From: Spirochaetaceae bacterium
GTDB taxonomy: Bacteria; Spirochaetota; Spirochaetia; SZUA-6; Bin103
Reading direction: 5' to 3'
Assembly: GCA_026710565.1 (NCBI GenBank)
Contig: JAPOQV010000363.1
Coordinates: forward strand, 1 to 33,393
DNA length: 33,393 nucleotides
The position numbers and the translations under genes were made by a program. Under the pieces are notes generated by a model that had not been told where the DNA came from, searched no databases, and was given only the letters and a program-made list of their open reading frames with translations. Position 1 is the first letter of the stretch. The number at the start of each line of letters is the position of its first letter. Shown piece after piece: positions 6,414-13,811 of this stretch.

Positions 6414-9259
6414 GCGCACCGCTGATCGCGCGGCGCATCCGCGGCCGCGGCTGGCTGGCGATCGCGCTGGCGGCGGCGGCCACGCTCAGCGTGGCGCTGC
6501 TCGCATCCACGCCCATGTACGCCGACGGGGTGCTGCAGCGGCTCCTCACGCGCGATCTGGAACGCCACCAGGTGCGCACCGGACGCTACCCCGGCACCGC
6601 CGTCCTGGAAGTCGACCTGTACGCGCTGCGCCGGCGCGCCGCGCGTGCGCCGTACGTTTACGAGATGGACAGGGAGCTCACCGAGCGCCTGGTGCCGTCG
6701 CTGCGCGTGCCCACCATCGCCGAGATGCGCCAACTGCGCATGGACTACCTGTACGACAATCGCCCGTCGGAGAGCGGCACCACCAAGGTATTCGCCCGCG
6801 TCGAGGCGATCGAGGACTTGGGCCAACACGTCGAGATCACCCATGGCAGGATGTTCGAGCCGGCCGCCGGCGCTCCCGCCGGTGACGGCACCGACGTCTA
6901 CGAGGCGGTCGTGACCGCGGAGGCCGTCCGGGAGCTGGAGCTGCAGCTCGGACGTACCTATCAGCTCCACGATCTGCTCGGTCACGTGCCGAGGCTCAAG
7001 ATCAAGGTCGTCGGCGTGTTCACCAAGAGCGATCCTCGCGACCCGTTCTGGTTCGGGCGCTTCTCGCGGCTGTCCACCAGCTACCTGGTCGACTTCTCCA
7101 CCTTCGAACGCCATTTCCTGGAGACCGAGGCGCGCAACATGACGCGCGCCTACTGGCACTACGCCATCGACTACCACCAGTTGACGATCCGCGACGTGCC
7201 CCACGTTATGCGCCGCTACCAGGACTACGTGCGCCTGGCAGCGCCCGCCGGCGTGAGCTTCAGCTTCGCCATCGCGCCGCTGCTGGAGTCGTACCTGTTG
7301 CGCGCAGCCATCCTGGAGCGCACCCTGTCGTTCCTGCAGATCCCGTCGGCGCTGCTGCTGCTGCTGTTCGTGGCGATGCTGTCGCGGCTGGTCATCGACG
7401 GCGACCGCAACGAGATCGCCGTGCTCAAGAGCCGCGGCGCCGCCGGCCGGCAGATCCTGTCCGCGTACCTGATCGAGGCGCTGCTGCTCGGCGCGGTCGG
7501 ACTGGTGCTCGGCCTGCCGCTGGCGGTCTTCATCGTGCGGGTGATCGGCGCCTCGAACGGCTTCCTGGACTTCGTGGCCCGGCCGGCGCTGCCGCTGCTG
7601 CTGAGCTGGCGCATGCTGGGCTTCGCCCTGCTGGGCGTGGCGATCTTCGTCGGCTCGCTGGTGGTGCCGCTGGTGCGCACCACCGGCGTCTCGATCGTCG
7701 GCCTGAAGAGCCGCCACGCACGCGCGCCGCGCTCGCTGCCATGGCAGCGCTACCTGCTCGACTTCGTGCTGCTCGGCGTGGCCGGCTACGCGTTCGTATC
7801 GTTCCGCCAGCGCCGCACGATCCAGGAGCTGATTCCGGCCGAGTCGGCACCGCTCGACCCGCTGCTGTTCCTGGCGTCGACCGCCTTCATTCTGGGCGCC
7901 GGCCTGCTGACCCTGCGCCTCTTTCCGATCGTCGTGCGGCTGGTGTTCCGCCTGGGGCGGCGCCTGTGGTCGCCGGCCGTGTACGCCGGCCTGGTGCAGG
8001 TGAGCCGCTCGCGCGGCCGCGAGTACTTCGCCATGATCTTCCTGATCCTGACCCTGGGCGTGGGGCTGGCCTCCAGCACCACCGCCCGCACGATCAACCG
8101 CAGCGCGGAAGACGACATCTCCTACCAGGTCGGAGCCGACATCGCGCTGTTGCCGGAGTTCCAGAGCGACGCGCCCCCGGAGAACGTGGACCTGCTCGAT
8201 CCGCTGGCGGCCCCGGCAGCGCCCAGCGGCGCCGCACCGGCGGTCCAGTACCGGGCGCCGCCGCTCGGGCCGTTCCGGGCGCTGCCGGGCGTGGAGCGCC
8301 TCACCACCGTGTTCCGCGCCCCTTCCGCCAGCATGGTGATCCCGGGCAGCAGTCGCGTCGCGCTGCAGGTGATGGCCGTGGTCCCGCACGAGTTCGGGCG
8401 CACCACCTGGTTTCGCAACGACCTGCTGCCGGCCCACATCAACCACCACCTGAACCTCATCGCCGACCACCCGACCGGCATCCTGCTGTCGGCCGACGTC
8501 CGCGATCGGGGCGTGCGGCTCGGCGACCTGGTGCGGCTCACCTGGAAACGGCAACTGCCGATCCAGGCGGTGGTGCTCGGCTTCGTCGACTACTGGCCTT
8601 CGTTCGACCCGAACGCCGCCGGCCGGGGCCGCACGCGGACGTTCGCCGTGGCCAACTTCGACTACGTGTTCGCGAAGATGGCCACCGAGCCGTACGAGCT
8701 GTGGATGGACCTGGAGCGGGGCGCGCAGAGCGGCCCGCTCTACGCGGCCGTGGAGGAGCAGGAACTGCGCGTCCTGGAGATCCGGGACACCTCCCAGCTC
8801 ACCATCGAGGCCAAGAACGACCCGCTCCTGCAGGGCACCAACGGCGTGCTCACCTTCGGCTTCCTCACCGCCGTGCTGGTAAGCGTGACCGGCTACGTGC
8901 TGTTCCTGGTGTTCGCGCTGCGCGAGCGCACCCTGCAGTTCGGCCTGCTGCGCGCCCTCGGCGTACACCGGCGGCAGGTGGTCGGCATGCTGGTGCTGGA
9001 ACAGCTTCTCACGGGCGGTTTCGCGATCGTGGCCGGGCTGGCGATCGGTCAGATCGCGGCGCTGCTGTACGTGCCGCTGCTGCAGCTTGCCGGCCCCGCC
9101 GCCGAGCAGATCCTCCCCTTCCGGGTGGTCGCCCTGCGCAGCGACTACCTGCGCTTCTACGTCCTGGCGCTCGTCATCCTGGTCGCCGGCGCGGTGCTGT
9201 TCCAATCCCTGGTGCGGCGGCTGCGCGTGCACGAGGCGCTCAAGCTGGGCGAGGAGTGA
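6410..9259 (+). CDS. FtsX/MacB-like ABC transporter permease, start uncertain
   Basis: This is a very large permease with duplicated FtsX-like modules. An N-terminal membrane helix and a big periplasmic domain lead to four or more helices (roughly 290-500), then a second periplasmic domain and three C-terminal helices. The last block has the FtsX hallmark 'Leu-Arg-Ala-Leu-Gly-Val-His-Arg-Arg-Gln-Val'. LolE/MacB-type permeases move lipids, lipoproteins or peptides with an ATPase, but no ATPase gene is adjacent. The first ATG/GTG/TTG in frame is GTG 6491, which would cut off the first helix. Upstream codons encode a perfect N-terminal helix (Ile-Ala-Arg-Arg-Ile-Arg-Gly-Arg-Gly-Trp-Leu-Ala-Ile-Ala-Leu). 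I therefore propose a CTG start at 6410, overlapping the adaptor stop as CTGA. The 9259 end is firm. Confidence 0.8.
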   Translation: MSAPLIARRIRGRGWLAIALAAAATLSVALLASTPMYADGVLQRLLTRDLERHQVRTGRYPGTAVLEVDLYALRRRAARAPYVYEMDRELTERLVPSLRVPTIAEMRQLRMDYLYDNRPSESGTTKVFARVEAIEDLGQHVEITHGRMFEPAAGAPAGDGTDVYEAVVTAEAVRELELQLGRTYQLHDLLGHVPRLKIKVVGVFTKSDPRDPFWFGRFSRLSTSYLVDFSTFERHFLETEARNMTRAYWHYAIDYHQLTIRDVPHVMRRYQDYVRLAAPAGVSFSFAIAPLLESYLLRAAILERTLSFLQIPSALLLLLFVAMLSRLVIDGDRNEIAVLKSRGAAGRQILSAYLIEALLLGAVGLVLGLPLAVFIVRVIGASNGFLDFVARPALPLLLSWRMLGFALLGVAIFVGSLVVPLVRTTGVSIVGLKSRHARAPRSLPWQRYLLDFVLLGVAGYAFVSFRQRRTIQELIPAESAPLDPLLFLASTAFILGAGLLTLRLFPIVVRLVFRLGRRLWSPAVYAGLVQVSRSRGREYFAMIFLILTLGVGLASSTTARTINRSAEDDISYQVGADIALLPEFQSDAPPENVDLLDPLAAPAAPSGAAPAVQYRAPPLGPFRALPGVERLTTVFRAPSASMVIPGSSRVALQVMAVVPHEFGRTTWFRNDLLPAHINHHLNLIADHPTGILLSADVRDRGVRLGDLVRLTWKRQLPIQAVVLGFVDYWPSFDPNAAGRGRTRTFAVANFDYVFAKMATEPYELWMDLERGAQSGPLYAAVEEQELRVLEIRDTSQLTIEAKNDPLLQGTNGVLTFGFLTAVLVSVTGYVLFLVFALRERTLQFGLLRALGVHRRQVVGMLVLEQLLTGGFAIVAGLAIGQIAALLYVPLLQLAGPAAEQILPFRVVALRSDYLRFYVLALVILVAGAVLFQSLVRRLRVHEALKLGEE

Positions 9260-9310
9260 CGGTCCGGGACTTCCGCGCCGGCCCTGCATCGCGTACAGTG
9301 CAGATGCGAC

Positions 9311-10315
9311 ATGGCTGATACCCAAGCCCCTGCCGCATCCAAGGCCTCCCACGCCGCAGCACCGAGCACGCTCCCGGCCGATCTGCGCCGGCGGCTGCGC
9401 TCCGAGACCTGGCAGCGGGCCAAGCAGATGCGGCTGCTGTACCTGCTGTTCCTGCTGCCGCTGGCGATCTTCGTCATCTTCCACTACCTGCCGATGTACG
9501 GGAACATCATCGCCTTCAAGGACTTCCGCATCGGCCGCGGCTACTGGGGCAGCCGCTGGGTCGGCCTGCTGCACTTCGAGGACTTCTTCCGCAACCCGTT
9601 CGCGTGGCGGATCATCCGCAACACCGTGCTCATCAGCGGGCTCAAGCTGCTGTGGGGCTTCCCGGCGCCGATCCTGCTGGCGCTGCTCGTCAACGAGATG
9701 ACCAGCCAGCCCTTCAAGAAGACGGTGCAGACCGTCTCCTACCTCCCGCACTTCATGTCGTGGGTCATCCTGGCGACGGTCCTGCGGGAGATCCTGTCGC
9801 CGCAGAGCGGTCCGATCGCCCAGATCGCGGTATGGCTGGGACAGGAGCCTCCCGACGTGCTCACCGACGTGCGCCTGTTCCGGCCCATGCTCATCGTCAC
9901 CGAGATCTGGAAGGAGATGGGCTGGCAGTCGGTGATCTACCTGGCCGCCCTGGCCTCGATCGATCCCGAGCTCTACGAGTCGGCGACCGTGGACGGCACC
10001 AACCGCGTGCAGCGGACGGTCCACATCACGCTGCCGTCGCTGCTGCCGGTGATCACGATCCTGGCGATCCTGCGCATCGGCCGTCTGCTCGAAGGTGGCT
10101 TCGACCAGATCTTCAACCTCTACAACCCGCTGGTCTACGAGGTGGCCGACGTCATCGACACCTTTGTCTACCGCCGCGGCATAGGCGGCGAGGGCGGGCT
10201 CAACCAATACGACTTCGCAACCGCCGTGAGCCTGTTTCAAAGAGGGCTTGGGTTGCTGCTGCTCCTTGGCGCCCACAAGATCGCCCGCCGCCTGACCGGC
10301 CAGGGGGTCTGGTAG
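9311..10315 (+). CDS. carbohydrate ABC transporter permease, LplB type
   Basis: This 334-residue inner-membrane subunit has six helices and belongs to the LplB-like branch of binding-protein-dependent sugar permeases. Typical stretches are 'Tyr-Leu-Pro-Met-Tyr-Gly-Asn-Ile-Ile-Ala-Phe-Lys-Asp-Phe' after helix 1 and the ATPase-contact (EAA-like) loop 'Leu-Ala-Ala-Leu-Ala-Ser-Ile-Asp-Pro-Glu-Leu-Tyr-Glu-Ser-Ala' followed by Asp-Gly-Thr. It is the first gene of a three-gene importer and ends directly against the next permease. A TACAGT box (9294-9299) lies 11 nt before the ATG. As usual for this family no ATPase gene is linked; a shared MsmX-like ATPase elsewhere would be needed. Confidence 0.92.
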   Translation: MADTQAPAASKASHAAAPSTLPADLRRRLRSETWQRAKQMRLLYLLFLLPLAIFVIFHYLPMYGNIIAFKDFRIGRGYWGSRWVGLLHFEDFFRNPFAWRIIRNTVLISGLKLLWGFPAPILLALLVNEMTSQPFKKTVQTVSYLPHFMSWVILATVLREILSPQSGPIAQIAVWLGQEPPDVLTDVRLFRPMLIVTEIWKEMGWQSVIYLAALASIDPELYESATVDGTNRVQRTVHITLPSLLPVITILAILRIGRLLEGGFDQIFNLYNPLVYEVADVIDTFVYRRGIGGEGGLNQYDFATAVSLFQRGLGLLLLLGAHKIARRLTGQGVW

Positions 10316-11218
10316 GTGGCCCAGGCACTCGGCGCGCGGCGAAGCATCGCCGGGGTCGCCTTCGATTTCGGAAACACGCTGCTCATGGCGCTGTTCGCGT
10401 TCACGATCCTGGTGCCGTTCTGGATCATGCTGGTGCTGTCGTTCACCCCCAACGAGTGGGCCAACGACCTGGGGCTGAAGCTGTGGACCGCCCGCTGGAG
10501 CCTGGCGACCTACCGGTTCTCCCTGTCCAGCTACGGCGACGTGGTGGGGGCGTACGGCAATTCCATCTTCCGCACGGTGCTGGGGACTGCCGCGATCGTG
10601 GTCGCGACGGTGGCCGCCGCCTATCCGCTGTCGAAGAAGCGGCTGCCCGGCAGGACGTTCATGACGGTGGTGATCCTGATCACCCTGTTCTTCTCCGGCG
10701 GCTTCATCACCCTGTACTTGGTGGTCCGCGGCGTGGGGCTGCTCAACTCGCGTTGGGCGCTGATCCTGCCCAGCATGGCCAACCCCTTCTACATGCTGAT
10801 CATGCGCAACTTCCTGATGACCATCGACGACGCCTACGAGGAAGCGGCGTTCATCGACGGCGCCAATTACCTGCAGATCCTGACGCGGGTGATGCTGCCG
10901 CTGTCCAAGCCGGTGCTGGCGGTGATCGCCCTGTGGGCGGCGGTGTTCCACTGGAACGAGTGGTTCCATGCCCTGCTCTTCCTCAACGACGAGTCCAAGC
11001 TGGTCCTGCAGCTCATCCTGCGGCGCATGATGTTCCTGCTCACCTCCGACGATCTGTTCGACATGCTGGACTGGGCCGACCAGCAGGGCATCATCCTGCC
11101 CACCAAGGCGGTGCGGGCGGCGGTGATGCTGCTGACCATCGGCCCGATCGTGCTGGCGTACCCGTTCCTGCAGCGCTACTTCGTCAAGGGCATTTTCGTG
11201 GGTGGCCTCAAGGGCTAA
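10316..11218 (+). CDS. carbohydrate ABC transporter permease, YtcP/LplC type
   Basis: This 300-residue second permease of the sugar importer has six helices and the EAA loop 'Tyr-Glu-Glu-Ala-Ala-Phe-Ile-Asp-Gly-Ala-Asn-Tyr'. The early 'Leu-Val-Leu-Ser-Phe-Thr-Pro-Asn-Glu-Trp' after helix 1 and the C-terminal 'Pro-Phe-Leu-Gln-Arg-Tyr-Phe-Val-Lys-Gly' are typical of YtcP. The GTG start abuts the TAG of the upstream permease with no gap, so translation is coupled. Substrates of this family are usually complex oligosaccharides or glycan fragments. The specific sugar cannot be read here. Confidence 0.92.
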   Translation: MAQALGARRSIAGVAFDFGNTLLMALFAFTILVPFWIMLVLSFTPNEWANDLGLKLWTARWSLATYRFSLSSYGDVVGAYGNSIFRTVLGTAAIVVATVAAAYPLSKKRLPGRTFMTVVILITLFFSGGFITLYLVVRGVGLLNSRWALILPSMANPFYMLIMRNFLMTIDDAYEEAAFIDGANYLQILTRVMLPLSKPVLAVIALWAAVFHWNEWFHALLFLNDESKLVLQLILRRMMFLLTSDDLFDMLDWADQQGIILPTKAVRAAVMLLTIGPIVLAYPFLQRYFVKGIFVGGLKG

Positions 11219-11235
11219 AATGACGGATCCGAATC

Positions 11236-11270
11236 CCGGCGCGTTGTCGCCGGCGGCGCCGGACGGCGCC
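11236..11270 (+). promoter_or_regulatory. two tandem GC-rich stem-loops before the binding-protein gene
   Basis: CCGGCG (11236-11241) pairs with CGCCGG (11248-11253), and GGCGCC (11255-11260) pairs with GGCGCC (11265-11270) around a GGAC loop. Both are 6-bp all-GC stems between the permease stop and the Shine-Dalgarno of the binding-protein gene. There is no T tract, so processing or mRNA stabilisation is more likely than termination. Confidence 0.5.
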
Positions 11271-11293
11271 CAACTCTTCACAAGGTGGTACGA

Positions 11294-12934
11294 ATGAAAC
11301 GCGTACTATTCATGACCTGCGCGGCAGCGCTGCTGCTTGCGCCGACAGCCCTGTGGGCCGAAGGCCAGGACGAGGCCGCGGCCGACGTGACCGAGATGAC
11401 GTGGATGAGCCAGCACGTCGACTCCTACGCCTTCACGGACATGCAGGAGCGCTTCGGCGTGACGGTCACCAGCAACGGCATCTTCGAGAACGACGGCGAG
11501 AAGCGCCAGGCCATGCTGGCCGCCGGCGAGCAGCCGGACTTCGGCAACTGGTGGGGCAATCCGGTCGAGTTCTACCAGGACGGGATCAGTCGAGCGATAC
11601 CCAAGGAATGGATCCGCGAGTACGCGCCCAACATCTCCCAGATGTACGACAACTATCCGCTGGCGTGGAACACCTGGGAAAACCCCGACAACCCGGACGA
11701 GATGCTGGCGATCAACGGCATCTCCCTGAACACCGACGGCAACCTGATGCTGCCGTTCTTCCGCTACGACAACGCCACCGAGGCGGGGCTGGAGCTGCCC
11801 GGCTATGACGAAGGCAAGGTTTCCCTGGACGTGTACGGGCGGGTCTACTACTACGATCACGACATGACCTGGGCCGAGATGGGCGACTTGCTGCGCGGCT
11901 TTCGCGACGTGATGCCCGGCACCGTCGAGATTCCCCTGGGCGCATGCAACCTCACCCACTGGTGCCTCAACCAATGGCTCGGGGCCTTCGGGATCCGCGG
12001 CGACGGCACCAACCGCGAGGTGGACGGCCAGCTCTACTACTTCCATACCGACCCGGGAATGAAGGAGTTCATCAAGGCCTTCGGCGCCTGGTTCGCCGAG
12101 GGGTTGATCGATCGCGAGCTCCCCACCCTGAACCGCGACAAGTACTGGGAGAAGGGCCAGGCCGGCCTGTACGGCGTTCAGTCGGAGCCCTACACGAACG
12201 CGGGCCAGACCTACGCCATGTACCGCACTCCCAACAACATGGTGCCCGACGACGAGCTGGGGCAGCCCGGCGCCGAAGTCGTAGGCATCCCGCCGATCAT
12301 CGGTCCCGGCGGCGAGCGCGGCGGACGCGCCTACTCGTCGATTGCAGGCGTCGGCAACTACAAGTTCTACGCCAACGCCACCGTGTCGGACGCCAAGCTG
12401 AAGAAGATGCTGGAGATGCTCGACTTCTACATGGGCACGATGGAGGGCTGGATCATCTTCCGCAACGGCCTGGATGGTGTGCACTTCGACTGGGATGGAG
12501 AGCCGTACGAGTCGTTCGCCCGTGAACGGACGGAGAGCGAGCTGCCCGAGGGCGCCGGTCACGGCCGCGTCTCGGTCTACCCGGTGTTCTACACCTTGGA
12601 CCGGTTGAAGATCATCGCTCCGAGGCCGCTCGCCGATTTCCAGAGCACCTACGCGCTGGTGGACGGCGGTGTCAACGTGTACACCACCCGGGCGCACCGC
12701 GCCGACTTCCGCACCGAGACCGAATTCGAAGATCTGCGCCAGCGCTTCATGTCCACGCTCAACACGATGTGGAGCGAGTTCTTCTACAAGGGCATCACCG
12801 GCCAGATCGACGTCGACGCCGAGTGGGACGCCTACGTCCAGGCGTGGAGCGATGCCGGCGGCGCCGACATCGTCGCCGAGCTCGAGAAGGCCCCGATCGT
12901 CGACGAGTTCCGCCAGGGACGGTGGGTCTACTGA
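11294..12934 (+). CDS. extracellular solute-binding protein (LipO-type sugar ABC importer)
   Basis: This 546-residue binding protein of the LplBC importer has an N-terminal signal peptide (Met-Lys-Arg-Val-Leu-Phe..., hydrophobic core, Ala-Leu-Trp-Ala before Glu-Gly-Gln) of the signal peptidase I kind; there is no lipobox cysteine. The mature part has the long two-lobed layout of family 1 binding proteins of about 500-560 residues. I take ATG 11294, not the GTG at 11285: AAGGTGG (11282-11288) is a good Shine-Dalgarno 5 nt before the ATG, and the GTG lies inside it. The hairpins upstream and the strong terminator downstream favour high expression of this subunit compared with the permeases. Confidence 0.92.
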   Translation: MKRVLFMTCAAALLLAPTALWAEGQDEAAADVTEMTWMSQHVDSYAFTDMQERFGVTVTSNGIFENDGEKRQAMLAAGEQPDFGNWWGNPVEFYQDGISRAIPKEWIREYAPNISQMYDNYPLAWNTWENPDNPDEMLAINGISLNTDGNLMLPFFRYDNATEAGLELPGYDEGKVSLDVYGRVYYYDHDMTWAEMGDLLRGFRDVMPGTVEIPLGACNLTHWCLNQWLGAFGIRGDGTNREVDGQLYYFHTDPGMKEFIKAFGAWFAEGLIDRELPTLNRDKYWEKGQAGLYGVQSEPYTNAGQTYAMYRTPNNMVPDDELGQPGAEVVGIPPIIGPGGERGGRAYSSIAGVGNYKFYANATVSDAKLKKMLEMLDFYMGTMEGWIIFRNGLDGVHFDWDGEPYESFARERTESELPEGAGHGRVSVYPVFYTLDRLKIIAPRPLADFQSTYALVDGGVNVYTTRAHRADFRTETEFEDLRQRFMSTLNTMWSEFFYKGITGQIDVDAEWDAYVQAWSDAGGADIVAELEKAPIVDEFRQGRWVY

Positions 12935-12974
12935 GATCCAGCCGGATCACGCTCCGGAGTCGTCCGGATCTATC

Positions 12975-13010
12975 AAGGGAGTGGCCGTCAGGCCGCTCCC
13001 TTTCCTTTCC
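12975..13010 (+). terminator. rho-independent terminator of the sugar importer operon
   Basis: A 12-bp stem (AAGGGAGTGGCC at 12975-12986 with GGCCGCTCCCTT at 12991-13002, one G-T pair) closes a GTCA loop and runs into TTTCCTTTCC. It lies 41 nt after the binding-protein stop and before the vapBC-2 promoter. This is the clearest intrinsic terminator in the window. Confidence 0.88.
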
Positions 13011-13026
13011 GACATCTGATGCTGTC

Positions 13027-13055
13027 TTGACAGCATGCTCAGAAAGCATCATGAT
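13027..13055 (+). promoter_or_regulatory. vapBC-2 promoter (TTGACA-N17-CATGAT)
   Basis: A perfect -35 TTGACA (13027-13032) and CATGAT (13050-13055) are separated by 17 nt. The ATG of vapB-2 at 13065 is only 9 nt after the -10, so the message is leaderless or nearly so. GCTGTC/GACAGC (13021-13034) makes an inverted repeat over the -35. Confidence 0.65.
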
Positions 13056-13058
13056 GCT
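13045..13058 (+). promoter_or_regulatory. 14-bp perfect palindrome, putative VapB-2 operator
   Basis: AGCATCATGATGCT is a perfect 14-bp palindrome covering the -10 box of the vapBC-2 promoter. An 8-bp palindrome AGCATGCT (13032-13039) lies just upstream, giving two or three stacked sites. This is the layout expected for cooperative autorepression by antitoxin dimers. Confidence 0.6.
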
Positions 13059-13064
13059 CCCTCG

Positions 13065-13337
13065 ATGAGAACCACCGTGACGCTCGATGACGATGCGGAG
13101 CAGATGATCCGCGAAGAGATGCGTCGCACCCAGCGCAGCTTCAAGGTGACCCTGAACGAAGCGGTCCGCAACGGCTTGCGGCGAGGCTCCGGGAATCCGG
13201 GCTCATTCCGGGTCCGTGCTCGCCCCCTGGGGTTACGCACCGGAATCGACTCGGCCCGCATGCACGAGCGCGATCAGGACGCGGAGGAGGAGCGCTTCCT
13301 CCGCGTTACCAATCGAGCGTTGCTGTCGGAGCGGTGA
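13065..13337 (+). CDS. vapB: VapB-type ribbon-helix-helix antitoxin (second copy)
   Basis: This 90-residue antitoxin begins Met-Arg-Thr-Thr-Val-Thr-Leu-Asp-Asp-Asp, followed by 'Ser-Phe-Lys-Val-Thr-Leu-Asn-Glu-Ala-Val-Arg-Asn-Gly-Leu'. It is clearly paralogous to the antitoxin at 4618, but its C-terminal toxin-binding tail has diverged, which should keep the pairs from cross-talking. I place the start at ATG 13065 and not at the in-frame ATG 13035. The conserved strand starts there, and 13035 lies inside the promoter and palindromes. It overlaps vapC by 4 nt as GTGA, like the first pair. Confidence 0.85.
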   Translation: MRTTVTLDDDAEQMIREEMRRTQRSFKVTLNEAVRNGLRRGSGNPGSFRVRARPLGLRTGIDSARMHERDQDAEEERFLRVTNRALLSER

Positions 13338-13780
13338 TCGTTCCCGACGTCAACCTCATCCTGTACGCCTACGATCAGGATGGTCCGTTCCACCGTGAAT
13401 CTTCGCAGTGGTGGTCGCGGTGTCTGAGTGGCTCGGAAGCGGTCGGCTTGGCGACGGTGATGATCTTCGCGTTCGTTCGGTTGTCGACCAGTCCGCGCAT
13501 CTACGCCGAGCCGCTGTCGTTGAGCGAGTGTGCGGGGATCGTCCGCAGTTGGCTGCAGGTGCCGTCCACGACGCTGCTGGAACATGATTCCGGCGACATC
13601 GACGTTGCGTTCGATCTGCTGGATTCGGCCGGGGCCGGCGGTAACCTGACGACCGACGCGCAGATCGGCGCGTTGGCGCTCAGGTACCGAGCCACGGTCC
13701 ATACCGCCGACACCGACTTCGCCCGCTTGCGCGACGTTCGCTGGCGGAACCCGCTCACAGGCCAGCACGGCCCGCGATAG
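13334..13780 (+). CDS. vapC: VapC-type PIN-domain ribonuclease toxin (second copy)
   Basis: This 148-residue PIN toxin is paralogous to the one at 4863 along its whole length. Shared blocks include 'Asp-x-Asn-Leu-x-Leu-Tyr-Ala', 'Phe-Ala/x-Phe-Val-Arg', 'Pro-Arg-Ile' and the C-terminal 'Val-Arg-Trp-x-Asn-Pro-Leu'. Acidic residues at Asp5, Asp108 and Asp126 align, and it also has Asp128 (Asp-Thr-Asp-Phe), the full motif that the first copy lacks. The stop lies 31 nt from the convergent glycosidase gene, with a 6-bp GC hairpin between (13786-13802). Confidence 0.88.
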   Translation: MIVPDVNLILYAYDQDGPFHRESSQWWSRCLSGSEAVGLATVMIFAFVRLSTSPRIYAEPLSLSECAGIVRSWLQVPSTTLLEHDSGDIDVAFDLLDSAGAGGNLTTDAQIGALALRYRATVHTADTDFARLRDVRWRNPLTGQHGPR

Positions 13781-13785
13781 CCGGA

Positions 13786-13802
13786 CGCGCCAACCGGGCG
13801 CG
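13786..13802. terminator. possible bidirectional hairpin between convergent genes
   Basis: CGCGCC (13786-13791) pairs with GGCGCG (13797-13802) around a 5-nt loop in the 31-bp gap between vapC-2 and the glycosidase gene. There is no T tract on either strand, so termination activity is uncertain. Confidence 0.3.
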
Positions 13803-13811
13803 GGCTGCCCT

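Noticed and set aside
6275..11281. Very long minus-strand open frame (over 1,600 codons) opposite the adaptor, permease and importer genes
   Set aside because: It is the antisense shadow of strongly conserved plus-strand genes in GC-rich DNA; its translation is rich in Arg, His, Gln, Glu and Asp repeats with no domain.
11285..11293. GTG start three codons before ATG 11294 of the binding protein
   Set aside because: The GTG is part of the AAGGTGG Shine-Dalgarno that serves the ATG.
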